From UBA12202 sp002691725 (GTDB lineage: Bacteria; Pseudomonadota; Alphaproteobacteria; Puniceispirillales; UBA1172): a DNA stretch of 64,000 bases. The notes under the pieces were generated by a model that was not told the DNA's origin, did not search any database, and saw nothing but the letters and a program-made list of their open reading frames with translations. Made by a program: the position numbers and the translations under genes. Below are positions 53,634 through 62,974 of this stretch, piece after piece (positions within the stretch are counted from its first letter, which is position 1; each line of letters begins with the position of its first letter). Location of the stretch: positions 242,814 to 306,813 of the forward strand of contig CBFIAU010000002.1 in NCBI GenBank assembly GCA_965660675.1, read 5' to 3'.

Positions 53634-54761
53634 TTATGTTGTCCGGTCGGCGGCAAAATTAGCGGCGGCAATGAGCGCCTCTGCCACGTCACCAGATGCA
53701 GATGCTGATTGAGATGCTAGTTGGGCGATAATCTGGCTAGCGTCGGTGGCATGTGATCGGGCGACTTCGAGTGATCGGGTAATGGTATCATGCTTATTCA
53801 TTAGTGATAAAGCCCTATCGAAATCACCATCAGCAATATCTCCATCCGCCAAGCAGCGTTGCCAAAAGCGGCGTTCATCTTCATTTCCATCTTGCCATGC
53901 AAACATCACGGGCAGGGTAATCTTGCCTTCTTTGAAATCATCACCCTGGGATTTGCCCATGCCTTCTGCCGTTGCGGCATAATCCAGCGCATCATCGGTA
54001 ATTTGAAACGCTGTCCCCAATGCCAAACCATAGGCGCAAATGGCATCTGATATGGGCTTATCGGCATTGGCTATCATGGCGCCAGCCTCCCCTGCGGCGG
54101 CGAATAATTCGGCGGTTTTCGCGCGAATAACCCGATAATAATCATCAACAGGTGCCGCCGGATTGCCAGCCAAGATCATCTGATCAATCTCACCTTCTGT
54201 GATGCGCGCGGCGGCGTTTGCCAAACGCCCTAAAACGCTGATCTGACCAGCCTCAACCATCAGCTCAAATGCCCGCGCAAAGAGAAAATCCCCAACTAGC
54301 ACACTTGCCTCATTACCCCAGATTGAACTGGCGGATTTATTGCCGCGGCGCATATCTGATTGGTCAATGACATCATCATGCAACAGCGTCGCTGAATGGA
54401 TAAACTCAACTGCTGCCGCCAGTTTTGCAGCATTGGTCAGCGTTGCCTCGCTTGCCTTACCAGCTTTGGATTTACCGGCTTTGGGTTTACCAAGTAACGC
54501 GCCAGCCAGCGTAAGCATCGGCCGCATGCGTTTACCGCCTGCCGCAATCAGATGCCCTGCCAATGTTGGAATTAAATCAATCTCGCTCTGCATCCGGTCA
54601 ATGATGATACGATTAGTCTCTGCCATGCCTGATGCGGTTATCTCAACCAACGGCGCCAAAGACGCAACAATACCTGCTTGCCCTGAACTATCTGGCGAGG
54701 ATGGCTCTGGCGAGGATGGCTCGGTTGAGGGCGGCAAATGTGAGCGTGATACGGTGTTCAT
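53634..54761 (-). CDS. ispB: Polyprenyl (octaprenyl) diphosphate synthase
   Basis: 375 aa. Makes the side chain of ubiquinone. First aspartate-rich motif LLHDDVIDQSDMRRG and second DDALDY with KEGKITLPVMFA are present. The first about 35 residues are a Ser/Pro-rich, repetitive extension not shared by relatives (15-bp DNA repeat), and a GKSKAGK stretch near residues 100-108 is also repeated. Longer than typical (about 320-340 aa) because of these. Ubiquinone feeds the bc1 complex encoded at 11.5-14.1 kb. Confidence 0.93.
   Translation of the reverse strand: MNTVSRSHLPPSTEPSSPEPSSPDSSGQAGIVASLAPLVEITASGMAETNRIIIDRMQSEIDLIPTLAGHLIAAGGKRMRPMLTLAGALLGKPKAGKSKAGKASEATLTNAAKLAAAVEFIHSATLLHDDVIDQSDMRRGNKSASSIWGNEASVLVGDFLFARAFELMVEAGQISVLGRLANAAARITEGEIDQMILAGNPAAPVDDYYRVIRAKTAELFAAAGEAGAMIANADKPISDAICAYGLALGTAFQITDDALDYAATAEGMGKSQGDDFKEGKITLPVMFAWQDGNEDERRFWQRCLADGDIADGDFDRALSLMNKHDTITRSLEVARSHATDASQIIAQLASQSASASGDVAEALIAAANFAADRTT
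54691..54735 (-). repeat. 15-bp tandem repeat at the ispB 5' end
   Basis: TCTGGCGAGGATGGC (plus-strand reading) occurs twice exactly, and a third, degenerate copy follows. It encodes the PSSPEPSSP-type extension. A similar, degenerate 15-bp doublet lies at 54456-54485 in the same gene. Confidence 0.85.
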
Positions 54762-54843
54762 ATCCGCAACCTTGCGGTTTTACGGGTCTAAGTCAACACT
54801 TTATGCTTTGGCATTGTGCGGTTTTTTGTCATTATGCATAGTC

Positions 54844-55062
54844 ATGAAACATTTACTGGCTATCACTGATCCTGTCCGGCTGACCTATCTTGAATCCTTG
54901 CTGAAAGCGGCAGGGGTGATGTTCGTTGTTCAGGATAGGCATATTTCTGATCTGATGGCAGGATCAAACACATTGTTCCCGATGCGTATCATGGTCGCCG
55001 AAGATCATCTTGCGCAGGCCAAGCGCGTGTTATCGGAGGCAGGGCAGTATTATGATGACTAG
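54844..55062 (+). CDS. DUF2007 domain-containing protein
   Basis: 72 aa. KHLLAITDPVRLTYLESLLKAAGVMFVVQDRHISDL and RIMVAEDHLAQAKRVL match the small DUF2007 family (putative signal-transducing, PII-like fold). The longer frame open to 54340 upstream is antisense to ispB and not real; the ATG at 54844 gives the family length. It precedes the methyltransferase gene by 12 bp. Function unknown. Confidence 0.8.
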   Translation: MKHLLAITDPVRLTYLESLLKAAGVMFVVQDRHISDLMAGSNTLFPMRIMVAEDHLAQAKRVLSEAGQYYDD

Positions 55063-55074
55063 TGGCGGCTGACG

Positions 55075-55821
55075 ATGACGCTTACGGCAACAACTCGTGA
55101 TCGCTGGTATAATGGCACGCTTTGGCTGACTCAGCCAGCAACAGGCTTTCGGGCGACAAGCGATGCGATCATGCTGGCCGCCGCCATCCCTGATACGGTT
55201 CAGCATGTGCTGGAGCTGGGCGTTGGCGCTGGGGCGGTGATGATGATCATGGCACAGCGGCTCACCAAGGCGCAATTCACAGGGATCGACCATAACCCTG
55301 ATATGGTGCAATTATGCGCGCAGAACGCCGCTGACAATGGCTTTAGTGAGCGAATTAATCTGCTCCATGCGGATATTATGACAGCCAAACTAACCCCTGA
55401 TTGGGATCATGTGGTGATGAACCCGCCGTTTAATGATCCCGCCTCAACATTATCCCCTCGGATGCAAAGGCGGCAATCTATGGCCGCTGATTTTGCCGCA
55501 TCCTGGGTTGTCTGTGCCAGCAAGGCGTTATCTAAACGTGGCGGGCTGACGCTGATTTGCCGCGCTGATCAGACAGATCATATTCTGGCGGCATTAGCGC
55601 AATATGATTTTGGTGAAAGCGTGATCCGTCCTGTCTATTCGCGGCCTGACAAGCCAGCGTTTCGGGTGATTATCCGCGCCCGCAAAGGCATGGCAGGGGC
55701 GATGACAATCTTGCCCGGCTTGATCATGGAAAGTGATGAATATCACGCGGTTATTGGTGGTGGGGCGCTGGCCTTGGTTCAGCCTGGCCGCAAATACGCG
55801 GCGGCGGCGGCTAAATCATGA
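55075..55821 (+). CDS. tRNA1(Val) adenine-N6 methyltransferase-like (TrmN6 family)
   Basis: 248 aa, class I SAM methyltransferase. GFRATSDAIMLAAAIP, the SAM loop VLELGVGAGAVMMIMAQRL and the catalytic NPPF (VVMNPPFNDPAS) are the pattern of TrmN6/YfiC enzymes that methylate A37 of tRNA-Val, and of related N6-adenine enzymes. Its role is inferred from motifs. The DUF2007-TrmN6-S49 peptidase-glyQS order is alphaproteobacterial. Confidence 0.85.
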   Translation: MTLTATTRDRWYNGTLWLTQPATGFRATSDAIMLAAAIPDTVQHVLELGVGAGAVMMIMAQRLTKAQFTGIDHNPDMVQLCAQNAADNGFSERINLLHADIMTAKLTPDWDHVVMNPPFNDPASTLSPRMQRRQSMAADFAASWVVCASKALSKRGGLTLICRADQTDHILAALAQYDFGESVIRPVYSRPDKPAFRVIIRARKGMAGAMTILPGLIMESDEYHAVIGGGALALVQPGRKYAAAAAKS

Positions 55822-55922
55822 CTATCCCCACAAAGTTTTGCATCTTGGTCAGCAAAGTATTGCATCTGGCAAGCGGCAGATGACTTGCTATTCGGCGGCA
55901 GGACAGGTAGATAGAAAGAGTT

Positions 55923-56777
55923 ATGATTAAGGCAATTTCTTCACTATTTTCATCATCGCGTCCGGTGGTGCCGGTTATCCCTCTAAGTGGATTAATAGCG
56001 GCATCATCTGGTGCTGGTTTGCGGCGCGCAGGGCTTAATTTGTCAGGTCTGTCAAAATTGCTTGATCGTGCCTTTACCACTAAACGCGCGGCGGCGGTGG
56101 CGTTGCTGATTAACTCCCCCGGCGGCTCACCTGTGCAATCTGCCATGATTGCTAGCCGTATCCGTGATTTAGCCCGCAAGAATGATGTTCCTGTTATTAG
56201 CTTTGTTGAGGATGTGGCGGCATCAGGCGGCTATTGGCTGGCTTGTGCGGGGGATCAGATTATTGCTAATCCGTCGTCTATTATTGGCTCAATCGGGGTT
56301 GTGTCCGCAGGCTTTGGATTTGATCGGGCGATTGATAAAATTGGCATTGACCGCCGTGTCTATACGTCTGGCATTAGCAAAAGCATGCTTGATCCGTTCC
56401 GGCCTGAAAATCCTGATGATGTAAAACACCTGAAAGCCCTGCAAGAAGAGGTTCATGCCCAGTTTATTGCTATGGTAAAGTCGCGCCGTGGCTCGCGTCT
56501 TAACGGCGAAGATGACCTTCTGTTTTCAGGCGCTTTCTGGACAGGGGAAAAATCGCTTGAACTAGGTCTGGTTGATCGCCTCGGTGATATCCGCCCGGTC
56601 TTGCAAGAGCAGTTTGGCGAAAAGGTTATGATCAAACTGATGACGATGAAAAAATCACTCTTTGGCATGGGTAGTGGCCAGATGGGTATTAGCAGCAACG
56701 CCATGCCAGAGGCGATTGTTGATACGGCGCTATTGAAACTCGAAGAACGGCTGGAAAGGATGCGATACGGGCTCTGA
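55923..56777 (+). CDS. S49-family serine peptidase (SppA/SohB-like)
   Basis: 284 aa. The core INSPGGSPVQSAMIASRIRDLA and EDVAASGGYWLACAGDQIIANPSSIIGSIGV carries the nucleophile serine in ASGGYW; a lysine later in the fold completes the dyad. It degrades signal peptides or membrane protein fragments at the inner membrane; here no strong N-terminal membrane helix is seen, suggesting a peripheral form. The stop overlaps the next gene by one base. Confidence 0.9.
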   Translation: MIKAISSLFSSSRPVVPVIPLSGLIAASSGAGLRRAGLNLSGLSKLLDRAFTTKRAAAVALLINSPGGSPVQSAMIASRIRDLARKNDVPVISFVEDVAASGGYWLACAGDQIIANPSSIIGSIGVVSAGFGFDRAIDKIGIDRRVYTSGISKSMLDPFRPENPDDVKHLKALQEEVHAQFIAMVKSRRGSRLNGEDDLLFSGAFWTGEKSLELGLVDRLGDIRPVLQEQFGEKVMIKLMTMKKSLFGMGSGQMGISSNAMPEAIVDTALLKLEERLERMRYGL

Positions 56778-57004
56778 TGTGGGGATTACTAAGTGTTCAA
56801 AAATTACTTCTTTTGGTGGTTATTATTGGTGGTGTATTTGCCTTTTACCGATTTATGGATCGGCGCAAGCAGACGAGTAATCCGCTTGATGCGTCTCGAC
56901 AAAAACCAAAATCTGATGCGAACGCTCTCGATATGACATCATGCCCAACATGTGGGGCTTGGGTGTCAGCGGCGTGTGAGCGGCCGGATTGTCCTATTGA
57001 ATAA
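56777..57004 (+). CDS. Small membrane-anchored protein with a CPTC zinc-ribbon-like end
   Basis: 75 aa. Membrane helix at residues 6-26 (SVQKLLLLVVIIGGVFAFYRF), a polar linker, then SCPTCGAWVSAACERPDCP, four cysteines in pairs that could bind zinc. The family is common in alphaproteobacteria between an S49 peptidase and glyQ; its function is unknown. Start ATG overlaps the peptidase stop. Confidence 0.75.
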   Translation: MWGLLSVQKLLLLVVIIGGVFAFYRFMDRRKQTSNPLDASRQKPKSDANALDMTSCPTCGAWVSAACERPDCPIE

Positions 57005-57100
57005 CAGAGCATTCTCAACAGCATCAGCCATAACAGGATTAGCATTGATCACAGGCTGGCTTTACTTTATGTTGCGGCGGTAGCGAAGCAGGAACCTAAC

Positions 57101-58042
57101 ATGCCCAAACACCCACTCAGTTTTCAACAGCTGATTTTGTCACTTCAGCAATATTGGGCCGATCAAGGCTGTGTCATCCTTCAGCCCTATGATTTGGAAG
57201 TCGGGGCAGGAACATTTCATCCGGCAACAACCTTGCGGGCGCTAGGCCCTGATGCGGTATGGAATGCCGCCTATGTTCAGCCATCACGGCGGCCGACTGA
57301 TGGCCGTTATGGGGAAAATCCTAATCGGCTTCAGCATTATTATCAGTTTCAAGTTATCATGAAGCCGTCGCCGGCAAATAGCCAAGAGCTGTATCTCAAC
57401 TCGCTGAAAGCCATTGGCCTTGATCCCCTGGATCATGATATTCGATTTGTTGAGGATGATTGGGAATCGCCGACGCTTGGTGCCGCCGGGTTAGGCTGGG
57501 AAGTCTGGTGCGATGGCATGGAGGTCACGCAATTTACCTATTTCCAGCAAGTTGGCGGCATGGAATGTTCGCCCGTACCTGTTGAATTGACCTATGGGCT
57601 TGAACGGCTGGCGATGTTTATTCAAAGTGTTGAAAATGTCTATGATCTGGATTGGGACGGTGTCCCCAAAGATCAGGGCGGCAAGGTTTATGGCGATATC
57701 TTTCTGCAATCTGAAAAAGAGTTTTCGACCTTTAATTTTGAACGGGCGACTACCGATGTCCTTTTTCGGCATTTTCACGAAGCAGAAACCGAATGTCAGA
57801 TGCTGCTGGAGGCACCTGCGCCGCTGGCTTTGCCCGCCTATGATCAATGTATGAAAGCCAGTCATATTTTTAATCTGTTAGATGCGCGCGGTGTCATATC
57901 TGTTGCGGAACGGCAGCGCTATATTGGCAGAGTGCGTAGTTTAGCTGTTGCTTGCTGTGAGGCGTGGGTGGCATCTGGAGTAACTTCTGGGGTAGCATCT
58001 GGGGTTGCAGATAAGCCTAAGCAGGATGGTGCCAATGGCTGA
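57101..58042 (+). CDS. glyQ: Glycyl-tRNA synthetase alpha subunit
   Basis: 313 aa. Class II catalytic subunit: SFQQLILSLQQYWADQGCVILQPYD, VGAGTFHP, AYVQPSRRPTDGRYGENPNR, and FTYFQQVGGMECSPVPVELTYGLERLA. It forms an alpha2beta2 enzyme with GlyS, whose gene overlaps by eight bases. The C-terminal end is a repetitive VASGVTSGVASGVAD stretch made by a 12-bp tandem repeat, replacing the usual short tail. Confidence 0.95.
   Translation: MPKHPLSFQQLILSLQQYWADQGCVILQPYDLEVGAGTFHPATTLRALGPDAVWNAAYVQPSRRPTDGRYGENPNRLQHYYQFQVIMKPSPANSQELYLNSLKAIGLDPLDHDIRFVEDDWESPTLGAAGLGWEVWCDGMEVTQFTYFQQVGGMECSPVPVELTYGLERLAMFIQSVENVYDLDWDGVPKDQGGKVYGDIFLQSEKEFSTFNFERATTDVLFRHFHEAETECQMLLEAPAPLALPAYDQCMKASHIFNLLDARGVISVAERQRYIGRVRSLAVACCEAWVASGVTSGVASGVADKPKQDGANG
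57971..58006 (+). repeat. 12-bp tandem repeat, 3 copies, in the glyQ 3' end
   Basis: Three units of GCATCTGGGGTA-type encode ASGV-TSGV-ASGV. Units differ by up to three bases. Confidence 0.85.
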
Positions 58043-60098
58043 GCTGTTTATTGAATGGTTTGGAGAAGAAATTCCAGCGCGCATGCAGGCGCGAGCTGAG
58101 CGCCATATGGCAGAGACGATTGCTGCCAAACTAGCTGACCATAATCTAGGCGGAACCCATATTCGGTCATGGTCAACGCCGCGCCGTCTGGCGGTGGCTT
58201 TTGCGGATGTAGCATTAGCGCAGGAAGCTCAAACCATTGAGAAACGCGGGCCGCGTGTTGGTGCGCCTGAACAAGCGCTTAACGGCTTTCTTAGCTCGCT
58301 TGGCCTGACCCGTGATCAGCTCGAAGAACGTGAGACGCCAAAAGGTCAGTTCTATTTTGCCATGATCCATCAATCTGGCCAGCAGACAGCAGATCTCTTG
58401 CCTGATCTGATCAACAGCATTATTGCCAGTTTCCCATGGCCGAAAAGCCAGCGTTGGGCAAAGGGTGAGATGAGCTGGGTGCGGCCACTGCATCGGATCA
58501 ATGTCCTCTTGGATGGCGAACCTGTTGCGGGATATTATGATCTTGGCGGCGGTGAGGGCATTAGCTATGGCCAGACTAGCCATGGCCACCGTTTCCTTGC
58601 TCCAACTGATCTTGATCTGACCAAGCCAAACCCCAAAACAAAACCCTTGGCCGCATTTTATGATGAACTGATGATGAGCCATCATGTCATGGCGCATCGT
58701 GATAGCCGCCGTGCCATCATTAATGAGCAACTAGGTAAGCTTGCCTCAGCGGCTCATATGACGATATTAGAAGATACTGGATTGCTGGATGAGGTCACAG
58801 GTCTAGTCGAATGGCCGCATGCTATCATGGGGCAGATTGATGATGACTTCATGTCATTACCCAGAGATATTTTGGTTCTAACAATGCGTAGCCACCAGAA
58901 ATATTTTGCCCTCACCGATGAGGCTGGAGCGCTGGCGCCCGCCTTTATCACCATTAGTAATATGTCTGCCGATAAAACCCGCGATGATATGATCCGCAAG
59001 GGCAATGAGCGGGTATTGCGGGCAAGGCTGAGCGATGCGCGGTTTCTCTGGGATCAAGACCGAAGGACTGCACTTGCTGATCATGCCAGCAGGCTAGACA
59101 GCATTGCCTATTTTGATGGCCTTGGATCAATGCAGGACAGGGTTGACAGGATGCGAGGCATAGCGGTGCGATTGGCCGAGAATATCTTTGGCATTAATGC
59201 GCAGAAGATTGATCATGCCACGAGGCTTGCCAAGGCTGATTTGGTGACGGGAACGGTTGGTGAGTTTCCGGAATTACAAGGCATTATGGGCGGCCATTTG
59301 GCACGCGCCGAAGCGCTGGCTGATGATGTCGCTGATGCGATTTCTGATCACTATAAACCGGTTGGCGGCGGCGATACTATCCCGCAAACAGTCCTTGGCC
59401 AAGGGCTGGCATTAGTGGATAAATTGGATATGCTGACCAGCTTTTTCAGCATTGGCAAAAAGCCGACAGGGTCAGGTGATCCATTTGGATTGCGGCGTGC
59501 CGCATTAGGGGTAATTCGTATCCTTGATGAAGCGGAGATTGATCTCGATCTAACGCCCATATTAGGATCAACCCAGGATGATCTGTTGGCGTTTATGACT
59601 GACCGGCTTCATGTGTATTGCCGTGACCGGGGATTGCGCTATGATGTTGTGCGCGCGGTCATGCAACCCGATCAATTAGCAGATTTTAATGTCTTGGCCA
59701 TTATCACGCGGATCAGGGCGCTTGACGCCTATCTCACCCATCATGATGGACAGCGGTTCATGCCAGCATGGCGGCGCGTTCATTCCATTTTGGTGTCGGA
59801 GCAGTCAACATCACCTGCTGACAGAGATGGCGATATTGATATCCAGCTTTTTTCTGATCAAACCGAACAGCAATTATATGATGCTTTACTTGGCCTTGAT
59901 CAGCATGCTGGTGATTTCAGTAATGATGCCAGTAAGCTTGCCGCTATGACGACATTGATTGAGCCGATCAACGCCTTTTTTGAAGCGGTGAAAGTTAATG
60001 ATGATGACCAGAACATACGCAATAATCGGTTGCAGCTGTTATCTATGATTGATGAAGCGGTACGATCATTTGCACATCTGGCGGAAATAGAAGGCTAG
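58035..60098 (+). CDS. glyS: Glycyl-tRNA synthetase beta subunit
   Basis: 687 aa, full length. Starts MAELFIEWFGEEIPARMQ, and contains the HTHRF-like GHGHRF region (TSHGHRFLAP), a HD-like middle (TRLAKADLVTGTVGEFPELQG) and an anticodon-binding tail (FFEAVKVNDDDQNIRNNRLQLLSMID). An in-frame reading starts 30 bp upstream, but the ATG at 58035 has AGGA and the family start. Its stop lies in a 16-bp tandem repeat. Confidence 0.95.
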   Translation: MAELFIEWFGEEIPARMQARAERHMAETIAAKLADHNLGGTHIRSWSTPRRLAVAFADVALAQEAQTIEKRGPRVGAPEQALNGFLSSLGLTRDQLEERETPKGQFYFAMIHQSGQQTADLLPDLINSIIASFPWPKSQRWAKGEMSWVRPLHRINVLLDGEPVAGYYDLGGGEGISYGQTSHGHRFLAPTDLDLTKPNPKTKPLAAFYDELMMSHHVMAHRDSRRAIINEQLGKLASAAHMTILEDTGLLDEVTGLVEWPHAIMGQIDDDFMSLPRDILVLTMRSHQKYFALTDEAGALAPAFITISNMSADKTRDDMIRKGNERVLRARLSDARFLWDQDRRTALADHASRLDSIAYFDGLGSMQDRVDRMRGIAVRLAENIFGINAQKIDHATRLAKADLVTGTVGEFPELQGIMGGHLARAEALADDVADAISDHYKPVGGGDTIPQTVLGQGLALVDKLDMLTSFFSIGKKPTGSGDPFGLRRAALGVIRILDEAEIDLDLTPILGSTQDDLLAFMTDRLHVYCRDRGLRYDVVRAVMQPDQLADFNVLAIITRIRALDAYLTHHDGQRFMPAWRRVHSILVSEQSTSPADRDGDIDIQLFSDQTEQQLYDALLGLDQHAGDFSNDASKLAAMTTLIEPINAFFEAVKVNDDDQNIRNNRLQLLSMIDEAVRSFAHLAEIEG

Positions 60099-60135
60099 TT
60101 AAGTAGAAGGCTGGTTAAGTAGAAGGCTGGCTAGA
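60088..60135 (+). repeat. 16-bp tandem repeat, 3 copies, across the glyS stop and ppdK leader
   Basis: TAGAAGGCTAGTTAAG, TAGAAGGCTGGTTAAG and TAGAAGGCTGGCTAGA follow each other. The first unit includes the glyS stop; the others form the leader before the ppdK ribosome-binding site (AGAGGAAAAG). Confidence 0.9.
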
Positions 60136-60149
60136 TAGAGGAAAAGTAT

Positions 60150-62813
60150 ATGTCAAAATGGGTATACAGCTTTGGCCAATCCCTAACCGAAGGGGCGGCC
60201 AGTGATCGTAATCTTCTTGGCGGTAAGGGTGCTAACCTGGCTGAAATGAGCGGCATTGGATTGCCTGTTCCTCCGGGCTTCACGCTTTCAACCGAAGTCT
60301 GCACTTGGTTTTATGCCAATGATCGCAGCTATCCTGCTGAACTCAAAGATCAGGTCAATGCTGCCATTAGACGGCTCGAAGATGAAACTGGTGCTGTCTT
60401 TGCCGGAGCTGATAATCCGCTGTTATTATCGGTTCGGTCAGGGGCCAGGGCATCTATGCCGGGAATGATGGATACTGTCCTGAACCTTGGGCTTAATCGT
60501 GACACGGTTGCGGGGCTTGCTAATCGGTCAGGGGAGGCGCGCTTTGCGTGGGATTCGTATCGCCGCTTTATCCAAATGTATAGCGATGTTGTGCTGGGGG
60601 TTGATCACGGCTTGTTTGAAGATGCGCTCGAAGATTTGAAAGCTGATCTTAACGTCATTGAAGACACTGAACTCGATGGCGCGGCATGTGAAGAACTGGT
60701 TTCGACATATCTTGGAATTGTTCGGGAAGAAACCGATACCGATTTTCCGGAAGACCCGCATGAACAGTTATGGGGCGCGATTGGGGCTGTTTTTGGCAGC
60801 TGGATGAATACCCGCGCCAATACTTATCGTAAGCTCAATAATATCCCATCAGAATGGGGAACAGCAGTCAATATTCAGGCTATGGTATTTGGTAATATGG
60901 GTGATGATTGCGCCACTGGCGTTGCCTTTACCCGCAATCCATCAACAGGTGAAAACGCCTTTTATGGTGAGTTTTTGATTAATGCGCAGGGTGAGGATGT
61001 CGTTGCCGGCATTAGAACGCCGTGCAATTTGACCAAACGTGAACGTCTGGATAGTGGCTCGGAACAGCTATCCATGGAAGAAGCGATGCCAGCGGTTTTC
61101 AATCAGCTTTGCCAAGTGCGCGGCACATTAGAAAACCATTACCGTGATATGCAGGATATTGAGTTCACTATTCAGCAAAATAAGCTCTATATGTTGCAAA
61201 CCCGATCTGGCAAGCGTACCGCAGAAGCAGCGTTGCGGATGGCGGTGGAAATGGCAGAAGAAAATCTTATCACATCAGATGAAGCGATTTTGCGTGTTGA
61301 TGCTACGTCCCTTGATCAATTGCTGCATCCAACGCTTGATCCATCAGCAGATAAAAACATGGTTTTGCGCGGCCTGCCAGCCTCTCCTGGGGCGGCGTCG
61401 GGCAAGGTTGTGCTGAGCGCGGATAAAGCCGAAGAAATGGCAATGGCTGGTCATAAAGTGATTTTGGTTCGGATTGAAACCAGCCCTGAGGATATTCACG
61501 GCATGCATGCGGCGACAGGTATTCTGACAGCACGCGGCGGTATGACTAGCCATGCGGCGGTTGTCGCACGGGGGATGGGTCGGCCTTGTGTTTGTGGGGC
61601 TGGTGATATGATTATTAATGCTGAAACCAAGGTCGTTAAAATCGGCGCTGAGCAGATTAAAGAAGGTGATGTCATCACGTTAGATGGCGCCGCAGGTGAA
61701 GTCTATCTTGGTGAAGTGGCGACAATTCAGCCTGAGCTATCGGGGGTCTTTGGGACATTGATTGAATGGGCGGATAAGGCGCGGCGGATGAAAATTCGTG
61801 CCAATGCAGAAACCCCAACCGATGCGCGAATGGCGTTAGAGTTTGGTGCCGAAGGCATAGGGCTGAGCCGGACGGAACATATGTTCTTTGATGCTGATCG
61901 GATTATTGCCATGCGCGAGATGATCATTGCCAGTGACAAGACAGGACGGCAGAAAGCTTTGGATAAACTGCTGCCTATGCAGCGTCAGGATTTCATTGAA
62001 TTGTTTCAGATCATGAAGGGGCTTCCGGTGACGATCCGCCTGCTTGATCCGCCTTTGCATGAATTTCTGCCCCATAACGATGCTGATATGGCAGAAGTTG
62101 CTAAAAATGCCGGGGTTAGCCTTGAGCATGTTCGTGACAGGTCAGAAAAACTGCGTGAGCTTAACCCGATGTTAGGGCATCGGGGGTGCCGGCTGGCAAT
62201 CACCTATCCTGAAATCTGTGCTATGCAGGCGCGCGCGATATTTGAGGCATGTGCCCATGTGATTAAAGCGTCAGGTGATATGGTCAATGTTGAGGTCATG
62301 GTGCCATTGGCGGCAACACGGCTTGAGCTTGAGATTTGCCGCAAGATTATTGATGATGTTGCCGTTCAGGTAAAAGCCGAGACTGATCAGCCGATTGAAT
62401 ATATGGTTGGCACAATGGTGGAATTGCCGCGCTCATGTATGATCGCTGATGATCTGGCCATTGATGCGGAGTTTTTCTCATTTGGGACAAATGATCTGAC
62501 GCAAACCGCGCTTGGTATTAGCCGTGACGATGCGGGTCAGTTTATGCGTGATTATGCAGATGCAGGAATTTATCCGCGTGATCCTTTTGTCACCGTGGAT
62601 ATTGAGGGGGTCGGCGGATTAGTGCAGATGGGATGTGAGAGAGGCCGCAAACAGCGTCCTGATATCAAACTTGGTATCTGCGGCGAACATGGCGGTGATC
62701 CAGACTCGGTGGACTTCTTTGAGGAATGTGGGCTGGATTATGTATCCTGCTCACCGTTCCGAGTGCCTGTTGCCCGACTAGCGGCAGCGCAAGCATCTAT
62801 AAGAAGACGCTAG
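60150..62813 (+). CDS. ppdK: Pyruvate, phosphate dikinase
   Basis: 887 aa. Interconverts pyruvate, ATP and phosphate with PEP, AMP and PPi. N-terminal ATP-grasp (LLGGKGANLAEMSGIGLPVPPGF), phosphohistidine domain GILTARGGMTSHAAVVARGMGRPC with the swivelling histidine, and the PEP/pyruvate barrel (GIGLSRTEHMF, LGHRGCRLAI, SFGTNDLTQTALGI and the cysteine in ICGEHGGDPDSVDFF). A reversible glycolysis/gluconeogenesis step. Single gene closed by an 8-bp repeat and a shared hairpin. Confidence 0.96.
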   Translation: MSKWVYSFGQSLTEGAASDRNLLGGKGANLAEMSGIGLPVPPGFTLSTEVCTWFYANDRSYPAELKDQVNAAIRRLEDETGAVFAGADNPLLLSVRSGARASMPGMMDTVLNLGLNRDTVAGLANRSGEARFAWDSYRRFIQMYSDVVLGVDHGLFEDALEDLKADLNVIEDTELDGAACEELVSTYLGIVREETDTDFPEDPHEQLWGAIGAVFGSWMNTRANTYRKLNNIPSEWGTAVNIQAMVFGNMGDDCATGVAFTRNPSTGENAFYGEFLINAQGEDVVAGIRTPCNLTKRERLDSGSEQLSMEEAMPAVFNQLCQVRGTLENHYRDMQDIEFTIQQNKLYMLQTRSGKRTAEAALRMAVEMAEENLITSDEAILRVDATSLDQLLHPTLDPSADKNMVLRGLPASPGAASGKVVLSADKAEEMAMAGHKVILVRIETSPEDIHGMHAATGILTARGGMTSHAAVVARGMGRPCVCGAGDMIINAETKVVKIGAEQIKEGDVITLDGAAGEVYLGEVATIQPELSGVFGTLIEWADKARRMKIRANAETPTDARMALEFGAEGIGLSRTEHMFFDADRIIAMREMIIASDKTGRQKALDKLLPMQRQDFIELFQIMKGLPVTIRLLDPPLHEFLPHNDADMAEVAKNAGVSLEHVRDRSEKLRELNPMLGHRGCRLAITYPEICAMQARAIFEACAHVIKASGDMVNVEVMVPLAATRLELEICRKIIDDVAVQVKAETDQPIEYMVGTMVELPRSCMIADDLAIDAEFFSFGTNDLTQTALGISRDDAGQFMRDYADAGIYPRDPFVTVDIEGVGGLVQMGCERGRKQRPDIKLGICGEHGGDPDSVDFFEECGLDYVSCSPFRVPVARLAAAQASIRRR

Positions 62814-62844
62814 CTAATGCCCCAGCTGAGGCGGCGTTAATCGC

Positions 62845-62892
62845 CATTCCGCCATTCTGCCATTCTGCCATTCCGCCATTCTGCCATTCCGG
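62845..62892. repeat. 8-bp tandem repeat, 6 copies, after ppdK
   Basis: Six consecutive CATTCYGC units, 48 bp, 32 bp beyond the ppdK stop in the 161-bp convergent gap with hsp20. No coding role is seen. Confidence 0.95.
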
Positions 62893-62917
62893 ATCATATT
62901 TTCCTGATGAAATAGTA

Positions 62918-62944
62918 AAGCCTGCCACATAGCATGGCAGGCTT
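62918..62944 (-). terminator. Terminator-like hairpin between ppdK and hsp20
   Basis: AAGCCTGCCA pairs perfectly with TGGCAGGCTT (10 bp, 7-nt loop), in the convergent gap. On the minus strand TTTACTATTT follows, so it best serves hsp20; it may also stop ppdK transcripts. Confidence 0.7.
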
Positions 62945-62974
62945 GATAATGGGTTATGATAAGTGGCTATTACC

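Noticed and set aside
54340..54843. Long open frame upstream of the DUF2007 gene, in its frame
   Set aside because: It is antisense to the conserved part of ispB, has low-complexity composition and no family match; the DUF2007 family starts at 54844.
62845..62892. CRISPR-like repeat
   Set aside because: Units are 8 bp with no spacers; it is a plain short tandem repeat.
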